Part shown: one piece after another, positions 37,578-48,680 of the stretch
Numbering within the stretch: position 1 is the first letter of the stretch
How the letters are laid out: each line of letters begins with the position of its first letter
Source: Certhia americana
Taxonomy: Eukaryota > Chordata > Aves > Passeriformes > Certhiidae
Direction of reading: 5' to 3'
Assembly: GCA_018697195.1 (NCBI GenBank)
Contig: CM031860.1
Coordinates: forward strand, 62,388,509-62,452,508
Length of the DNA: 64,000 nucleotides
Notes under the pieces: generated by a model
What the model was told of the DNA's origin: nothing
Database searches by the model: none
The model's input: the letters and a program-made list of their open reading frames with translations, nothing else
Position numbers and translations under genes: made by a program

Positions 37578-40475
37578 GGCTTATTTTACTTTGGCCATCC
37601 AGAGTGGAAACTGGAATATCAAATGGAAGACAGAGAAATTCTGGTCTTGAACAGTAATTGAGTCATGAAGGAGTATGTAGTGTTTGAAACCCATCGTGAT
37701 TCTATAGATCTTTTCTGCCTTGAGCATGGCTCAGCATTATTTGTAGGAAGGAAATAATGACAATATTTACTTCTGTTTTCAATTTTACCAGGGTACACCA
37801 TGTGTTTGCTTTGAGAAACTCAGAAGGGACTGACAAAAATCCAAAGGATTATGATTTAAGAGAATCATGTTTAATGTCTTTGAGTGCAACTGTCCCAGGA
37901 TCAGAAAGTCAAGTTGTTAAGGCAGTTCTTGTTTCCTCTATCCACTACACTCAGTTCAAGTGCTACGGAGCATTTGTGCTGTAAATTCAAACAAGCTGAG
38001 GTTGAGGTTTAAAAGGACTGCAATTTAAATCAACATTAAGAGTCCTCTAGAATGCTGTGCACTGTCATTGTGACTTCTCCTGCTTAAACAAGATTAAATC
38101 CACACAATTCGTGTTGAGGCAATGCTGTTAAACCAGCCCAAAACTGCAGAAAGAGAGGGCAGGAGGAGAAGCATCTCTTTGCCAGCTGACACAGTTTGGG
38201 AACAGATGGTGCATTTCACAGCTCTCCCTCACTTCTCACAGAGAAAAAGAAGGTAAGAACCAACCCACAAAGTTTTTAATTCAACTTGTAAGAGAAACCA
38301 GCCTGGCAAATAGAGAAATACTGGGAATTTCACATAGCTGCTTTAATCATACTGAAAAAATGGTTTGATCCCTTTGGATAATCTTACGTCATTAAACTAT
38401 TGCTCACCCTTTGCCATTATGACTGAGGAATAAATCTTTAATTTAAAGATCTGATCTCCTTAAATATATAGGTGTAAATAAACTAGTTCGTATATATTTG
38501 GTTTGTTTTGGGACGATTGTACAGAATGTGCTTGCAAGTATAAATTTTTTAAGAATACTGCATCAAAAATTAACTTTTAGTTTGCTAATAATTTATGAAG
38601 ATTTAACTCATTTGAATTAGCACGTATTGGAATCTTTGCTTTAAAAGTTATTACATTAAATAATAAATAAAATCAGCCGAAATCCAGGCCTTATAATATT
38701 TTAATTTAATGTAATGTACATGTAAATAATATTAAACAAACTTTGTAATTGACTGAATATACATTTAAGCCTAGCTGTAAAATGTAGGAATCTGTGCAAT
38801 TCAGACATTTTAATATTTTTTTAATCATAGTTGCCCGGAAAATAAAATTAGCTGAGTAAATGTAACATTAGTTTATTTATTCTCCCAATATTAAGCTATT
38901 CAGCCAAACTCCCAGCCTGGGGTTACCTGGACAAAAAATTATTAGAATTGGCACAGACAGATTTCAGGTAAATTATTACAACAGTTCATGTAATTTGGAA
39001 TATCTTTCCCTCTTCAAACTCCCCACTATACAGAAGTCAGCCAACTTCTGCTAATTTGCTAATTTACAAGATAAATTTAGAATGCAAATTTCTCTGGATT
39101 CAAAGTAATCCCCTGACATCTCTGTTCCATGATATCCCCTCAGTGCTTATCACTGTCTATAATTCACCATCATTATTGAATCACACCAATTCTGATTCCA
39201 TTTTTTCCCAATATTTACACCAGTCTTAAAAAGAGTTTTTCTCTCTATGCCACCGAAATGCTTTTGTATCATTGAGGAGAGATTAGGGCAGTGTACAGTT
39301 GCGCTTTGTTTTATCAATTCTGTGCAAAAACTGAAGTCTGCTGCATCGTGCAAGAATAATTATGTGATAAGGCAATTTGATAAACTCATCAGCAAAGGAT
39401 GTGCTTAGGATCTAAAATAAAATTTATCTCCATGCATTTGCTTCTGAAAAAAAACAAACTTCGAATCATCTTTAAGAGCAGCAATTCCCACAAAGTTTTC
39501 CCAGTGAAACATTAGAGACTGACTAACCTGTTTTTTCTTTTCCTTTCCTGAAAAGATTAAAGTTTGCTAGGGAAGCTTAAATTTGCTAGGCAAGTTAGTG
39601 GCTTTGCAAAGGAATATTTGAAGATTTCAGTGTCTGGTTTACTAAAGGAATAAACAGTAGTAAGAAAACACCTTGTGCACGTTATTCAAAGCTAGAGAAG
39701 CTACCACCTGTCAAGGAGACATCTTTATATTCTTTGTCGTTATTTTTCTCTTTGACAGGGAGGGAAACAACCATTTGTGAAAGTTTTGGTAGGCAGCTTT
39801 GTGAACAAGACTCTCACCCTCCCTGAACTCCATTTAGATGTCCTGTGCACTGATACAAAGAGCATCCCTGAGTCATCAGGGAGGAACATCTATCTATCAC
39901 TATGGACCAATTCCCAAAAATGCCTCTGACTGGAAGATGGAATGGTCTGCACCCTTTCCCAACTGCTCAAAGCCACCCAGTCACCTGAAAATAGAGGTAC
40001 ATCATCAATCAGACTATGGAACCCCTCTGCTGAAAAGGCCGGGATTGCACTTTCTTTATGTGATTTATTGAGGACATGTTGCTGCCTTTTAGTGCCTCTC
40101 ACTGGGATACAGCCAGACCCCACACAAAGCTGGTAAAGAGCTTTAAATGAAGAAGAACAGCAAGATTTGCAGTATCCCTAGGGCCCAAAATCTTCATATG
40201 ATCCTTCTTCTGCCCTTTAGTATGAGAGCTCTGACATCTTGACAGTTTTAATACATAACCGGGAGGCAGAACAAGAAAGGAAGGTCTTCATAGTCCATCT
40301 TGTCTTTTTTAATATGCTGAGGGATATTAAAACAGTGAAGCAGTAATACCTGGGGCTAAGGAAAATAGGTAACAAGACAATGCTTTAAAGTAAAATGGTA
40401 ACATTTAGGTAGTGAGACAAAAAACACACCAAGAAATCCAGTCAGCAACATCCCTGCCCATCTCAAGTTCTTATT

Positions 40476-40500
40476 AAAAAAAAAAAAAAAAAAAAAAAAA
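40476..40500. repeat. A25 homopolymer
   Basis: Twenty-five consecutive A bases on the plus strand, hence U25 in the CTNNA2 pre-mRNA, about 690 nt after the cassette donor. Confidence 0.95.
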
Positions 40501-40690
40501 TCAAATGCTTTGATTTGTAATTTCAAAGGTTAAGTCTGAGTTACATCACTTCTGGGTTTTCTGCTTAATTTTATGTCTTCCACAATTTACCTTTGAATTT
40601 TATTTCATCTATGAAAAAGGTCTTGTAATTGTCAATACACAACTTCATAAACACTCTGGATAAAGTGAATAAAAACAGCAATAGAGAAAA

Positions 40691-40691
<1 letters not shown>

Positions 40692-40725
<34 letters not shown>
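40692..40725. repeat. A34 homopolymer
   Basis: Thirty-four consecutive A bases on the plus strand (U34 in the CTNNA2 pre-mRNA), about 460 nt after the cassette donor. The exact length may be affected by sequencing error. Confidence 0.93.
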
Positions 40726-40727
<2 letters not shown>

Positions 40728-41185
40728 CAATATAAAAAAAAATACTCCCAAGTTAATAATGATAAATATATAAATATCACCATCTCTCTTTAATCATAAA
40801 GAACTTCAGAGAAATTATGGCCCGGCACTGTAATTAAATGCTGTAATTAAATTAATGGAAGTTTAGCAGCTGAGTTCAAGGGGACCAGAGCCTGCCTTTT
40901 CACAGGGCAAGATAAACATTGAAGAATCAATTTAACCATCAGCCAAAGGACCACCTGTGCAGAGAAAGGTGGCCATTGCTCTGCAGGTGACTTTAACTCT
41001 GGGATTTCTGGACAGGGAGGCAACACTGCTCTGCAGGTGACTAAGACAACACATGCAATTAACTCTGTGAGTCCTACAGTAAATTAAAAAAAAAAAAGAA
41101 ACTATCAAAAAAATCCCCCATTCTCATGTATCTTCCCTCCACCCCCAGACCTCTCAAGACATAGATGAGACAGGAGGTTACTCAC

Positions 41186-41329
41186 CGTTGAGGAGTCACC
41201 GCTTCCAGTCTCAAGCGTAGCTCCCTCAGCACAGGTGGGTGGGTGGGTGGAAAGTTGACTAGCCCTGCCCCCATCTATGACATCACACTCTACCTCATAA
41301 AAGGTAGTGAAAGTGCTCTGAACTCCAGT
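41186..41329 (-). CDS. CTNNA2: CTNNA2 48-codon cassette exon (long, neural isoform II)
   Basis: This exon is exactly 144 nt, phase 0 to phase 0, encoding 48 residues that begin TGVQSTFTTFYEV and end GSGDSST. The acceptor is ctcggaaatcag and the donor is ACG|gtgagt. As I recall it, the insert distinguishing the longer vertebrate CTNNA2 isoform (about 953 versus 905 residues) has the same length, position and opening sequence. The match is strong in the first two thirds (YEVECDVIDGGRASQLSTH) and weaker at the end, where this copy has ATLETGSGDSST. The insert falls between helix 4 and helix 5 of the actin-binding domain. A CCCACC-type repeat lies inside the codons at 41234-41250. Regulation is probably neural and by PTB-family repressors, given the CU-rich tract just upstream. 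Open frame, length and both splice sites are seen directly; tissue specificity is known only from other species. Confidence 0.93.
41234..41250 (+). repeat. GGTGGGTGGGTGGGTGG repeat inside the cassette exon
   Basis: A (GGGT)n-type tract on the plus strand, read as CCACCCACCCACC in the CTNNA2 mRNA and coding for part of STHPPTC. The G-rich strand is the template strand of CTNNA2 and could fold into a two-tier G-quadruplex. The mRNA strand is C-rich and resembles poly(C)-binding-protein sites. Confidence 0.8.
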
Positions 41330-41332
41330 CTG

Positions 41333-41382
41333 ATTTCCGAGAGATACAGAAAAGAGATAGTGAGAGAGAGAGCAAGAGAAAT
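41333..41382 (-). promoter_or_regulatory. CU-rich tract upstream of the cassette exon (likely PTB-family site)
   Basis: On the minus strand, immediately before the cassette acceptor, the intron reads as pyrimidine blocks including CTCTCTCTCTC, ATCTCTTTTCTG and TATCTCTC. Such CUCUCU and UCUU elements next to a 3' splice site are the classical binding context of PTBP1/PTBP2, which repress neuronal exons outside neurons. Position and composition are seen; protein binding is inferred. Confidence 0.6.
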
Positions 41383-44300
41383 ATTGTGCCGTAGCGTAGA
41401 GGTGAGGAGAGAGGGGAACGTGTGCTGAAGGAGCTATGCTTGGCCAAGGACACAGGGCCTCCTCCACGATGAGTAACCCCACTGTCTGGGGGTTCCTCTC
41501 ACTCCTTCCCACAGCACAGAGTCAGCCTGCTGGCCTCACAGGGCTTGCTGATTCAAAAGGGGAACATTTTTGGCACCTTTTGATGACAACCAGAGAGGAC
41601 AGAAAGCTCTATCCCAATTAAACGCTGACTGACATCAGATTGGGCACGAATTTGGTCAAAAGATTCCCAAGTGACTATTTTATGTGTTGTTTTGTACAGC
41701 CAAACTGCACAAAAACTTCCACACCAGGGCAAGAAGATAAAATTCCAATGACTGCAACAGGAATTACATTTGTATTCCCCCATGTGGGCTAAACATCCAA
41801 TTCACACCTGTGGATTGACCCTTGAGTAGAGTAATCCAGAGGGTTGGGCCTCCTGCACCCTGCATGAGGGAGATCAGGAAAAGAATTAAGGTTTTCTTGC
41901 ATTGAAAATGAGAACTGACAAACTGTGCTGAAAGAACAAGTAAGGGAAGTATAAAAATTCTGGGCATACATTTATTTACAGAGCACACTTTCAAGTTCCA
42001 GAAAATATCAATAAAATTGCAAAAAGTTGATGTTTATAAAGAAGTACATTTTTAGACAATGACAGCTATACAGGCTGAGGCACACTTTTTTTCAGACAAC
42101 ATTCCAAGGTCTGACACTGGAGGACTTAAAATGGGATATTCAGTTTCCTTTATTGTAATGGTATTTTTATCATCCAAACTCTGGAAAAGCAGGTTTGGGT
42201 AAACATAATTGCTTATATTATCCACTGGGATTTTCTTAATAACCTAGCTGAAGACTAAAATTGAAAAAAATAGTTTTTTTTTTTTCTGCTGCTACACCTA
42301 ACTCCATTAAATAAAACTGCTTAGAGAATGGGGGATTATTCAGTGCCAATAACAACTGCTAGCGTAAGAGCCTGCCTTTTGGAAGAGGAAAAATAAATAC
42401 TCCTTAAATGTCTTTTAAGGGGATGTATTATAAGCACATGGAGTTAATATTGATGCTTTCCCTCAGGCTTTTTAGTGCTACAAGGTTCATGTGAATTGTA
42501 ATCTAATCATGATTAGTTTTTCTGTCTTAATAATGATGAATGTGCATTCCCTGCTCTGTCAGTGTGTTTGTTTTTCTCTTCTTTCCTTCTACTGAAAAAA
42601 GGAAGTGTGTGGCTCATGTCTAATACTAGTCACACCACTTAACAACAGAATCAAGCATTTTCCTCCTTAACCTTCGAAACTTGTATCATCGTGGTTATCC
42701 TGCAGTATTTGCAAATGTTGCTTTAAAGCAGTGTATTTGTGGAATTAAAAACTCAACAAATGGGTGCCCAGTGGGCGTAATGAAGAGTTATTGTGGCTGT
42801 TAGAGATGAGATGTAACTGCAGGAACACAATGCAAAACTAGGCTGCAGCTGAGGAATGCTAAGTGATGATAGTGCTGTTCATAATTTAACTGTTTTCTCT
42901 GCACATCATCTCTTGATTACAAACTATTTGCACGTTTGAAGACAGAGAGGAGGAAAACCTCCCCTGGTCCTCTGATTGCATCAACTCCTTATTAATATTT
43001 ATGTCTAATGGCCTGCTAAAGAGAAAAGAAAAATCCAATTTTTAAAGGCTTTTATGGTAGAAGGTACCAAGTGGTATTCAGGGAATTCATAACTTAGGTA
43101 ACCTATGGCTTGACTACTGCACCACAGTTGTTTTTGCCAAATAAAGTAGGAACATATTTTGAACTCCTGTGACCACCAGACCTGATGAAGCCTGTGTGAG
43201 GTTGCTCCTTCTGATAAAGAGAAGGATGTTCAGAGGATATAACCTTAAATATCAGAAAAATTACACATGTAACAGCAGTTCTAAGATCTTCTAAAGAGAG
43301 AGTTTAGAGAGATAAATAGTTAAATTGTCATTTAGTGGGATGAAACATAAGGAAGAAGCACAATTAAATCATGGAAGACTGAGTATGGCCAAGGAAATTC
43401 TCCAGTAAAAAGACAAGAAATATGGAGAAATATGGAAAATTCCACTATGATAATGTGATATAAACAGTTCAATAGATTGGGTGGCAGATTATACCCCAGA
43501 GAGTGTTTTGGGGTTAGTTAAATCTGAAATCTTGTTTTGACCTGCTTAGTGTGATACCTGCAGCTGATAAAGAGAATACTAAGTGAGGAGCAAAGTTAAG
43601 ACTGAACTGTGCACATAGACCTAAACACATTACTGAATAAAAGCAGAGAAAGAATACACATCATTAAAGCATTTTTAAAATGTATATACATTCAAGAAAG
43701 CACAGAAATCTTCCAAATGCCCCAAGGAACATAAGATTAAGTGAATGCATGAAAACACTAAGAGACAGTAAATGAAGACTTTAATATCAAATATTTTCTT
43801 AAAGGATGTAAGTTAAGCCTAACAGCATAAGAGAACTATGTAAATGCTGGTCAAGGAATTGATTTAATCACTTGCACCCAGGCACCAAGAATCAACTTAA
43901 AGTAGGGGTCCATGTTTATCTGACCTCAAAGATCTGATGGAAAAAAAATACCAATGTGCTTCCTTTCTTGCTTTAAATGAACACAGGGTAGGAAAGGCAG
44001 GCACCACATAGGTACCTCTGGGTGCTGTCTGTGAAGTTTGAGCACAGAGAACCAACCCTGAAGAGGCATTACCCAGACTGGTACAGACACAGAAGGTAAA
44101 AAAGAATGGATTGCAAGGAATTGAAAGGAGAGCTGGAGAAGGCCACGTAAAAACGCCAAAGTGACACATATCATAAAAGTCTGAGAGCTTAACACAGACA
44201 CACCTCTGACCCAAAGAGGGCCAGCTGCTGTAAGGGATCAGCATGATGGATAAGTGGGAAAATCCTTTTTGTACATTATCTGTCACAGTTAGGGAATGAT

Positions 44301-47300
44301 GAAATACAGAACATCCTACCTGACACTGAGTAAAGCTGTAACTTCTCTAACTTTTTGACAATGGAAATGTTGAACCCAGTTGCAGGTATAAAAAGGGGAT
44401 GAAAATGTTTCTGCAGTCTTTTGGCTCAGATATTTATGCTCTAATCCAGTTTCACAGAATTCTAATTTGGTCCTTGGTGAGATTTAGGACACATTACTTG
44501 TGTACTTCAGAAACTTCAGTTTCTGGACATACTGTTACTTACCTGGTAACCTAGTTTACAAGGTTTTTGATGATGTATTAGTCAGAATCAGAAGGAACTG
44601 ATGCCAAAAACCCCCAACTTTTGAGAATATTTAACAGTAAGAGGTTAGGACTGATTTTTCTGTTACTGGATAGTTTTTTACTTTGACTTTCTATCAATGT
44701 CTTAATTACATTATGCAAAACAAACTCTTTTTGTTGAAGAAACTGCTTATCAGTCATGTAAGTTTAAATGTTATAACAGACTCTTCTTTCTTTGCTTCCA
44801 TAAGGTACATAAATAATAATTTTAATAACAATATATCCCAAGTATGGAAAAAAATATTTCAGAGGTTAAAGATAGAAGGCTACTTTTAATCTTCCTCACT
44901 GTTAGCTCTCTTCCATTATGAAGAGAGCCATTATTACTTCCCTCATTTAAAGGAAACACATCTATTTTGTAGATTTTATTAAAAACTTTCTTGTAAGCTG
45001 TTCTGTTCGGTATTTGCAGTTGATTTTGCTCAGGCTGGAAAAACCTGATGATGTTTTCCCTTGAGGGCACACCTTCTTGTCTGTGAACAGTTCTATGTGT
45101 GTATTAATGGTCTGAAACTCTGGTTGTCAAGAAATAGAATTACAGACAAAGTAAATGATGAGCCTGAACTTTAGTTGTTATTCTTTTAATATCTGCAAAA
45201 GCACCATCTGATAGTACTTTTAGAAGTGGGATTTGGTGTCACCACTTTCCAACTCAAGGAGATAAACAGTTGCAAGAGCTACAAGATGTACTTCTGTATA
45301 AGAAACACAATCCAAAATCTCCTATTGTGGGTTAAATCTGTAATTATGGAAATTCACTCCCCATAATTCCATGTGCAAGAAACAAACCTCATTTTCATTT
45401 ATGGCTTTGGGATGAACCTATTAGCAAATCTATGCAGTGCATTAGGAAGGCCAGCTGAGAATGCCCCAGGGAGAAGAAATTCTTATTTAATATAGAATGG
45501 TGATGCTTGGTACCAAACTATCTTTTTTAAAGGCAGTAAGGCAGGAGAACAAGTGAACATAAGATAGCACCAAAGTCCTGTCTTTCTTTATAGTAACTCT
45601 TACAGGAATAACCCTTTGGGACCATATCTTAGGGTGTGTTAGAATGGTGTTTGAGCCCTGCTAATTATTGCAGGGATGGTGTAATTTGTGTATTACAAAG
45701 CCATTATATTCCCATTTTCTTCCCAGCTCATTCAGCATGGCCTGGAATAGGAAAACAGGCTGAAGTGAAGTTGTAACTTATGCAGCAGGTTAGCTTTGAA
45801 TTTTTGAGTGGTTACTATTTTTAAAGCAAATGCAGTATGTAATGAAACACATACAATAATATTTCCTTCAATTCTATAACCTTTTCTTACGGTCATATTT
45901 GTTTCAAGCCTCAGTCTTGTAACATTTTACATTGTTTTCAAGGAATTAAATGGCTTAATATTGTTTGGTGTCACAAGTGCTTTTCTTTGCAGAAAATTGT
46001 TCTAATGAGAAATTTCAATAAATTTAATCTTCACAAATGCATGAATATTAGTCACTTGATAAAGCACAAGAGCATGTTCCTCGGAGCCAAAATGCTTCTT
46101 AATAAGGATAAAAGTCTGACCTGTCTAAATTTAAACCTACTGAATGCAGACATATAGATGGTATGTGTGCTTCTTGTCTCCATGAATATATTCTAATGAA
46201 GACAAGTGCAGTACAATTTTGCTTTGCAAATTAAATTCTAGATAACATCTTTCCATTTATGCAGGATATATCGTTTCATATTTATGTATGTTTATTCATG
46301 CATTCATAGAAAATGAGGTATTTTCTTAGTCCTAAAAATAGCCTTATATAAAAAAATCGGAGCTTCAAAAGAACTGAGATTGTTGCACAAAAAATATTGC
46401 CATGTTGGAGTTTTCAGTTGTGTCTTGAGCTTTGCTCATCTGCTTTTCCTTCCATAAACTCTGTCTCCCACCTTCCACCTTCTTTGAAGGAACAGCCATA
46501 CACCAATAAAAATAAATTAACCTTTCCAGAGGCTTTTGCACAATTTTTTCTGTGGATCCCAGTTATGATCCCCCTGATGCCCAAAGCTCAGGGTTTTGCA
46601 CTATCATCCAATCCAGCACCTTTTACAGAGGCAAGACCCTGTGAACTCCCTGAGACAGGAACAAGATCCTGCAGGATCTTTCACTTGGCTGAATCAAGGT
46701 ACATACGTCGCTTAAAAGAGACCTCTGGAGGACTCCTGTACAATTTTCAACTTGAAAAGAGTTGATTACCAACATTAGATCTTCTCAGGTGCTACCCTGG
46801 CTACTCCAGGTTTGAATCCCTCCAAGGAAGCCAACTGCATAAACTCTCTGAACTTCTGGTCCATCCTCCCTTTACTGGGATGCAACAGGTAAGCTACATA
46901 TAATTAACTAAACTCCTATTATTGTCAAATATTTGGGAGAGGTATTGTAAACAGCTTTAGAGCCACTACAGGTACATCTATTTATGCATTTGTTTTTTTT
47001 TTTTTTTTAATTCATCTTTAAGATGTTTCATAAGATAATTAGGAATTCTTCACTGTTTTGAGAAAGCCCTAAGACAGAGCTTCCATAAAAAATACATCAT
47101 ATATGATGAATATATGACCATGAGGGATTTTATCAGCACTCATTTTGATTAACCTGCATAACTCACTGGTGCCTTCGTCCTTTAGGAGCAGTAAATTGAC
47201 TCAGTGTCAGGATGATAAATTTTTTATGTTACCACATCATCAGGTAGTCTCTTCATGGACAGTGTACTGAGGGACATTCTGTGACAGCAGGAGTTGGAGA

Positions 47301-47357
47301 CTCCTAAATTAGTTCAAACAGATTTGTTCCAGATAAAGGTTTATCCAAACCTGTATT

Positions 47358-47360
<3 letters not shown>

Positions 47361-47392
<32 letters not shown>

Positions 47393-47396
47393 TATA
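47361..47396. repeat. TA/CA microsatellite
   Basis: TATATATATATATATATATA followed by CACACA and TATATATAT. Dinucleotide repeat in the intron before the cassette exon. Confidence 0.95.
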
Positions 47397-47870
47397 TGCG
47401 CTTCACAGAGCCATATATTTTGGAACTGAGTACACTTACTATGGCTGTGTTCCACCCTCACATGTATCAATATATCTGCATACATTTCTGTATTTTTCAT
47501 GTCTTTAATGTCTCCTGAAGCAGATGACATGAGCTACGTGAATATACAGTGTAGATCAAGGTTTCACTTTCACAACCCAGCCCCAGCTTTCCTGTCCTGG
47601 AAGCTGTCTTTTCAGAATGTCAAAGTAAAGATCCTTAGTTTTTTTATTTTCTCTCCCTGCTTGTTATATAGGAAAGTAAAGATTATTGTGGAGTTCAACT
47701 ACTTCATGGTCCTGACTTCACCTCAGACCTTTCCCAACAGTGCAATTCTTTGATTTCATACTCCTATCAGGGTTTTAGTTTGTCTTTCTTCCCCTGAATA
47801 TTTCAGATCTCCTATTTCTTTGTCTTACCTCCTTATTATTTCCTAAGTTCTGTTCTTTACCCTTTGATTC

Positions 47871-48680
47871 CACAGAATCACAGGATCAACTAGGTTGGAA
47901 AAGACCTCTAAGCTCAATGAGTCCATCCTACGACACAGCACCACCATGGCACTGAGTGCATTGTCCAGTCTCTCCTTCAACACCTCCAGGGACTGTGACT
48001 CCACCACCTCCCTGGACAGCCCATTCCAAAGTCTAATCACCTGCTCTATGAGGATAACCCTCCTACTGTCCAACCTAAACCTCCTCTGGCACAGCTTAAG
48101 ACTATGTCCTCTTACTCTGTGGGTGGTTGCCTGGGAGATGGGGAGAATCCCCACCCTCCTCTGCTGCCCACACTGCTTTGGATGCAGCTCAGGGAATGTC
48201 CTGGGTGGTGTCTGGGCTGCCTTATATAATAGGCTCATTGCTGGGCCATGGGGAGCTTTTCATCAACCAACATCCCTAAGCTCTCACGTCTGCTCTCAGT
48301 CTATTCTCCAGCCAGCGTTTGTGACAGGGATTGCCCTGACCCAGCTGCAGGATCTTGTACTTGGCCTTGCTGAACTTCACGAGGTCCTGACAGTCACACC
48401 TCTCCGGCCTGTCCAGGCCCCTCTGGATGACATCTGTCCCCTCCAGCATGCCAGTGGCACCTCACAGATCAGTGCTGCCACAAAGCTTGCTGAGGATGCA
48501 CTTTATCCCACAGTCCACATCAGTGACAAAGATGTTACACAGTGCCAGTCCCATCCCCAGCCTCTGAGGAACACACTCATCCCTGGTGTCCACGTGGACA
48601 GTGAGCCCTTCACTACAACTCTTCGAGTATGACCATGCAGCCAACTCCTTGTCCACCTCTCCACAGTTTAGAGACAAGGA
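47871..48680 (-). mobile_element. CR1 LINE with reverse-transcriptase remnants and an internal deletion
   Basis: Largest transposable element in the window, minus orientation. In its sense frame the 3' part gives RGHSLKLCQRRFRLDSRR, NGLSREVVESQSLEVLKERL and NALSAMVV, the typical end of CR1 ORF2. The 5' part (48462-48640) gives a degraded reverse-transcriptase stretch, including CNIFVTDVDCGIKCILSKL before the expected YADD-type box. Between them the sequence jumps from the region matching QKANRILGCI to the final RTRGHSLKL block, skipping the usual intervening segment. The element is 5' truncated and frameshifted and cannot be active. A 245-codon plus-strand frame over it is antisense. Confidence 0.93.

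Larger units (their letters stand above)
26205..41185 (-). other. CTNNA2 intron after the cassette exon, 15.0 kb
   Basis: Long AT-rich intron. It contains long poly-A runs on the plus strand (40476-40500, 40692-40725), two near-perfect hairpins (30433-30461, 35096-35126), a recursive-splice-like site (34138/34139), a GGTT repeat near 37551-37577, a faint CR1 remnant near 29366-29440 and a very AT-rich block at 38390-38900. No further coding exon is supported. Confidence 0.8.

Noticed and set aside
40476..40725. Poly-A runs as tails of processed pseudogenes
   Set aside because: No mRNA-like sequence or AATAAA precedes either run on the plus strand; treated as homopolymers.
43897..44286. 129-codon minus-strand open frame
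   Set aside because: Cysteine- and phenylalanine-rich, unlike a conserved protein; no splice sites matching CTNNA2 phases.
47895..48632. 245-codon plus-strand open frame, the longest in the window
   Set aside because: It is the antisense strand of a CR1 copy, whose sense frame gives the known ORF2 C-terminus.
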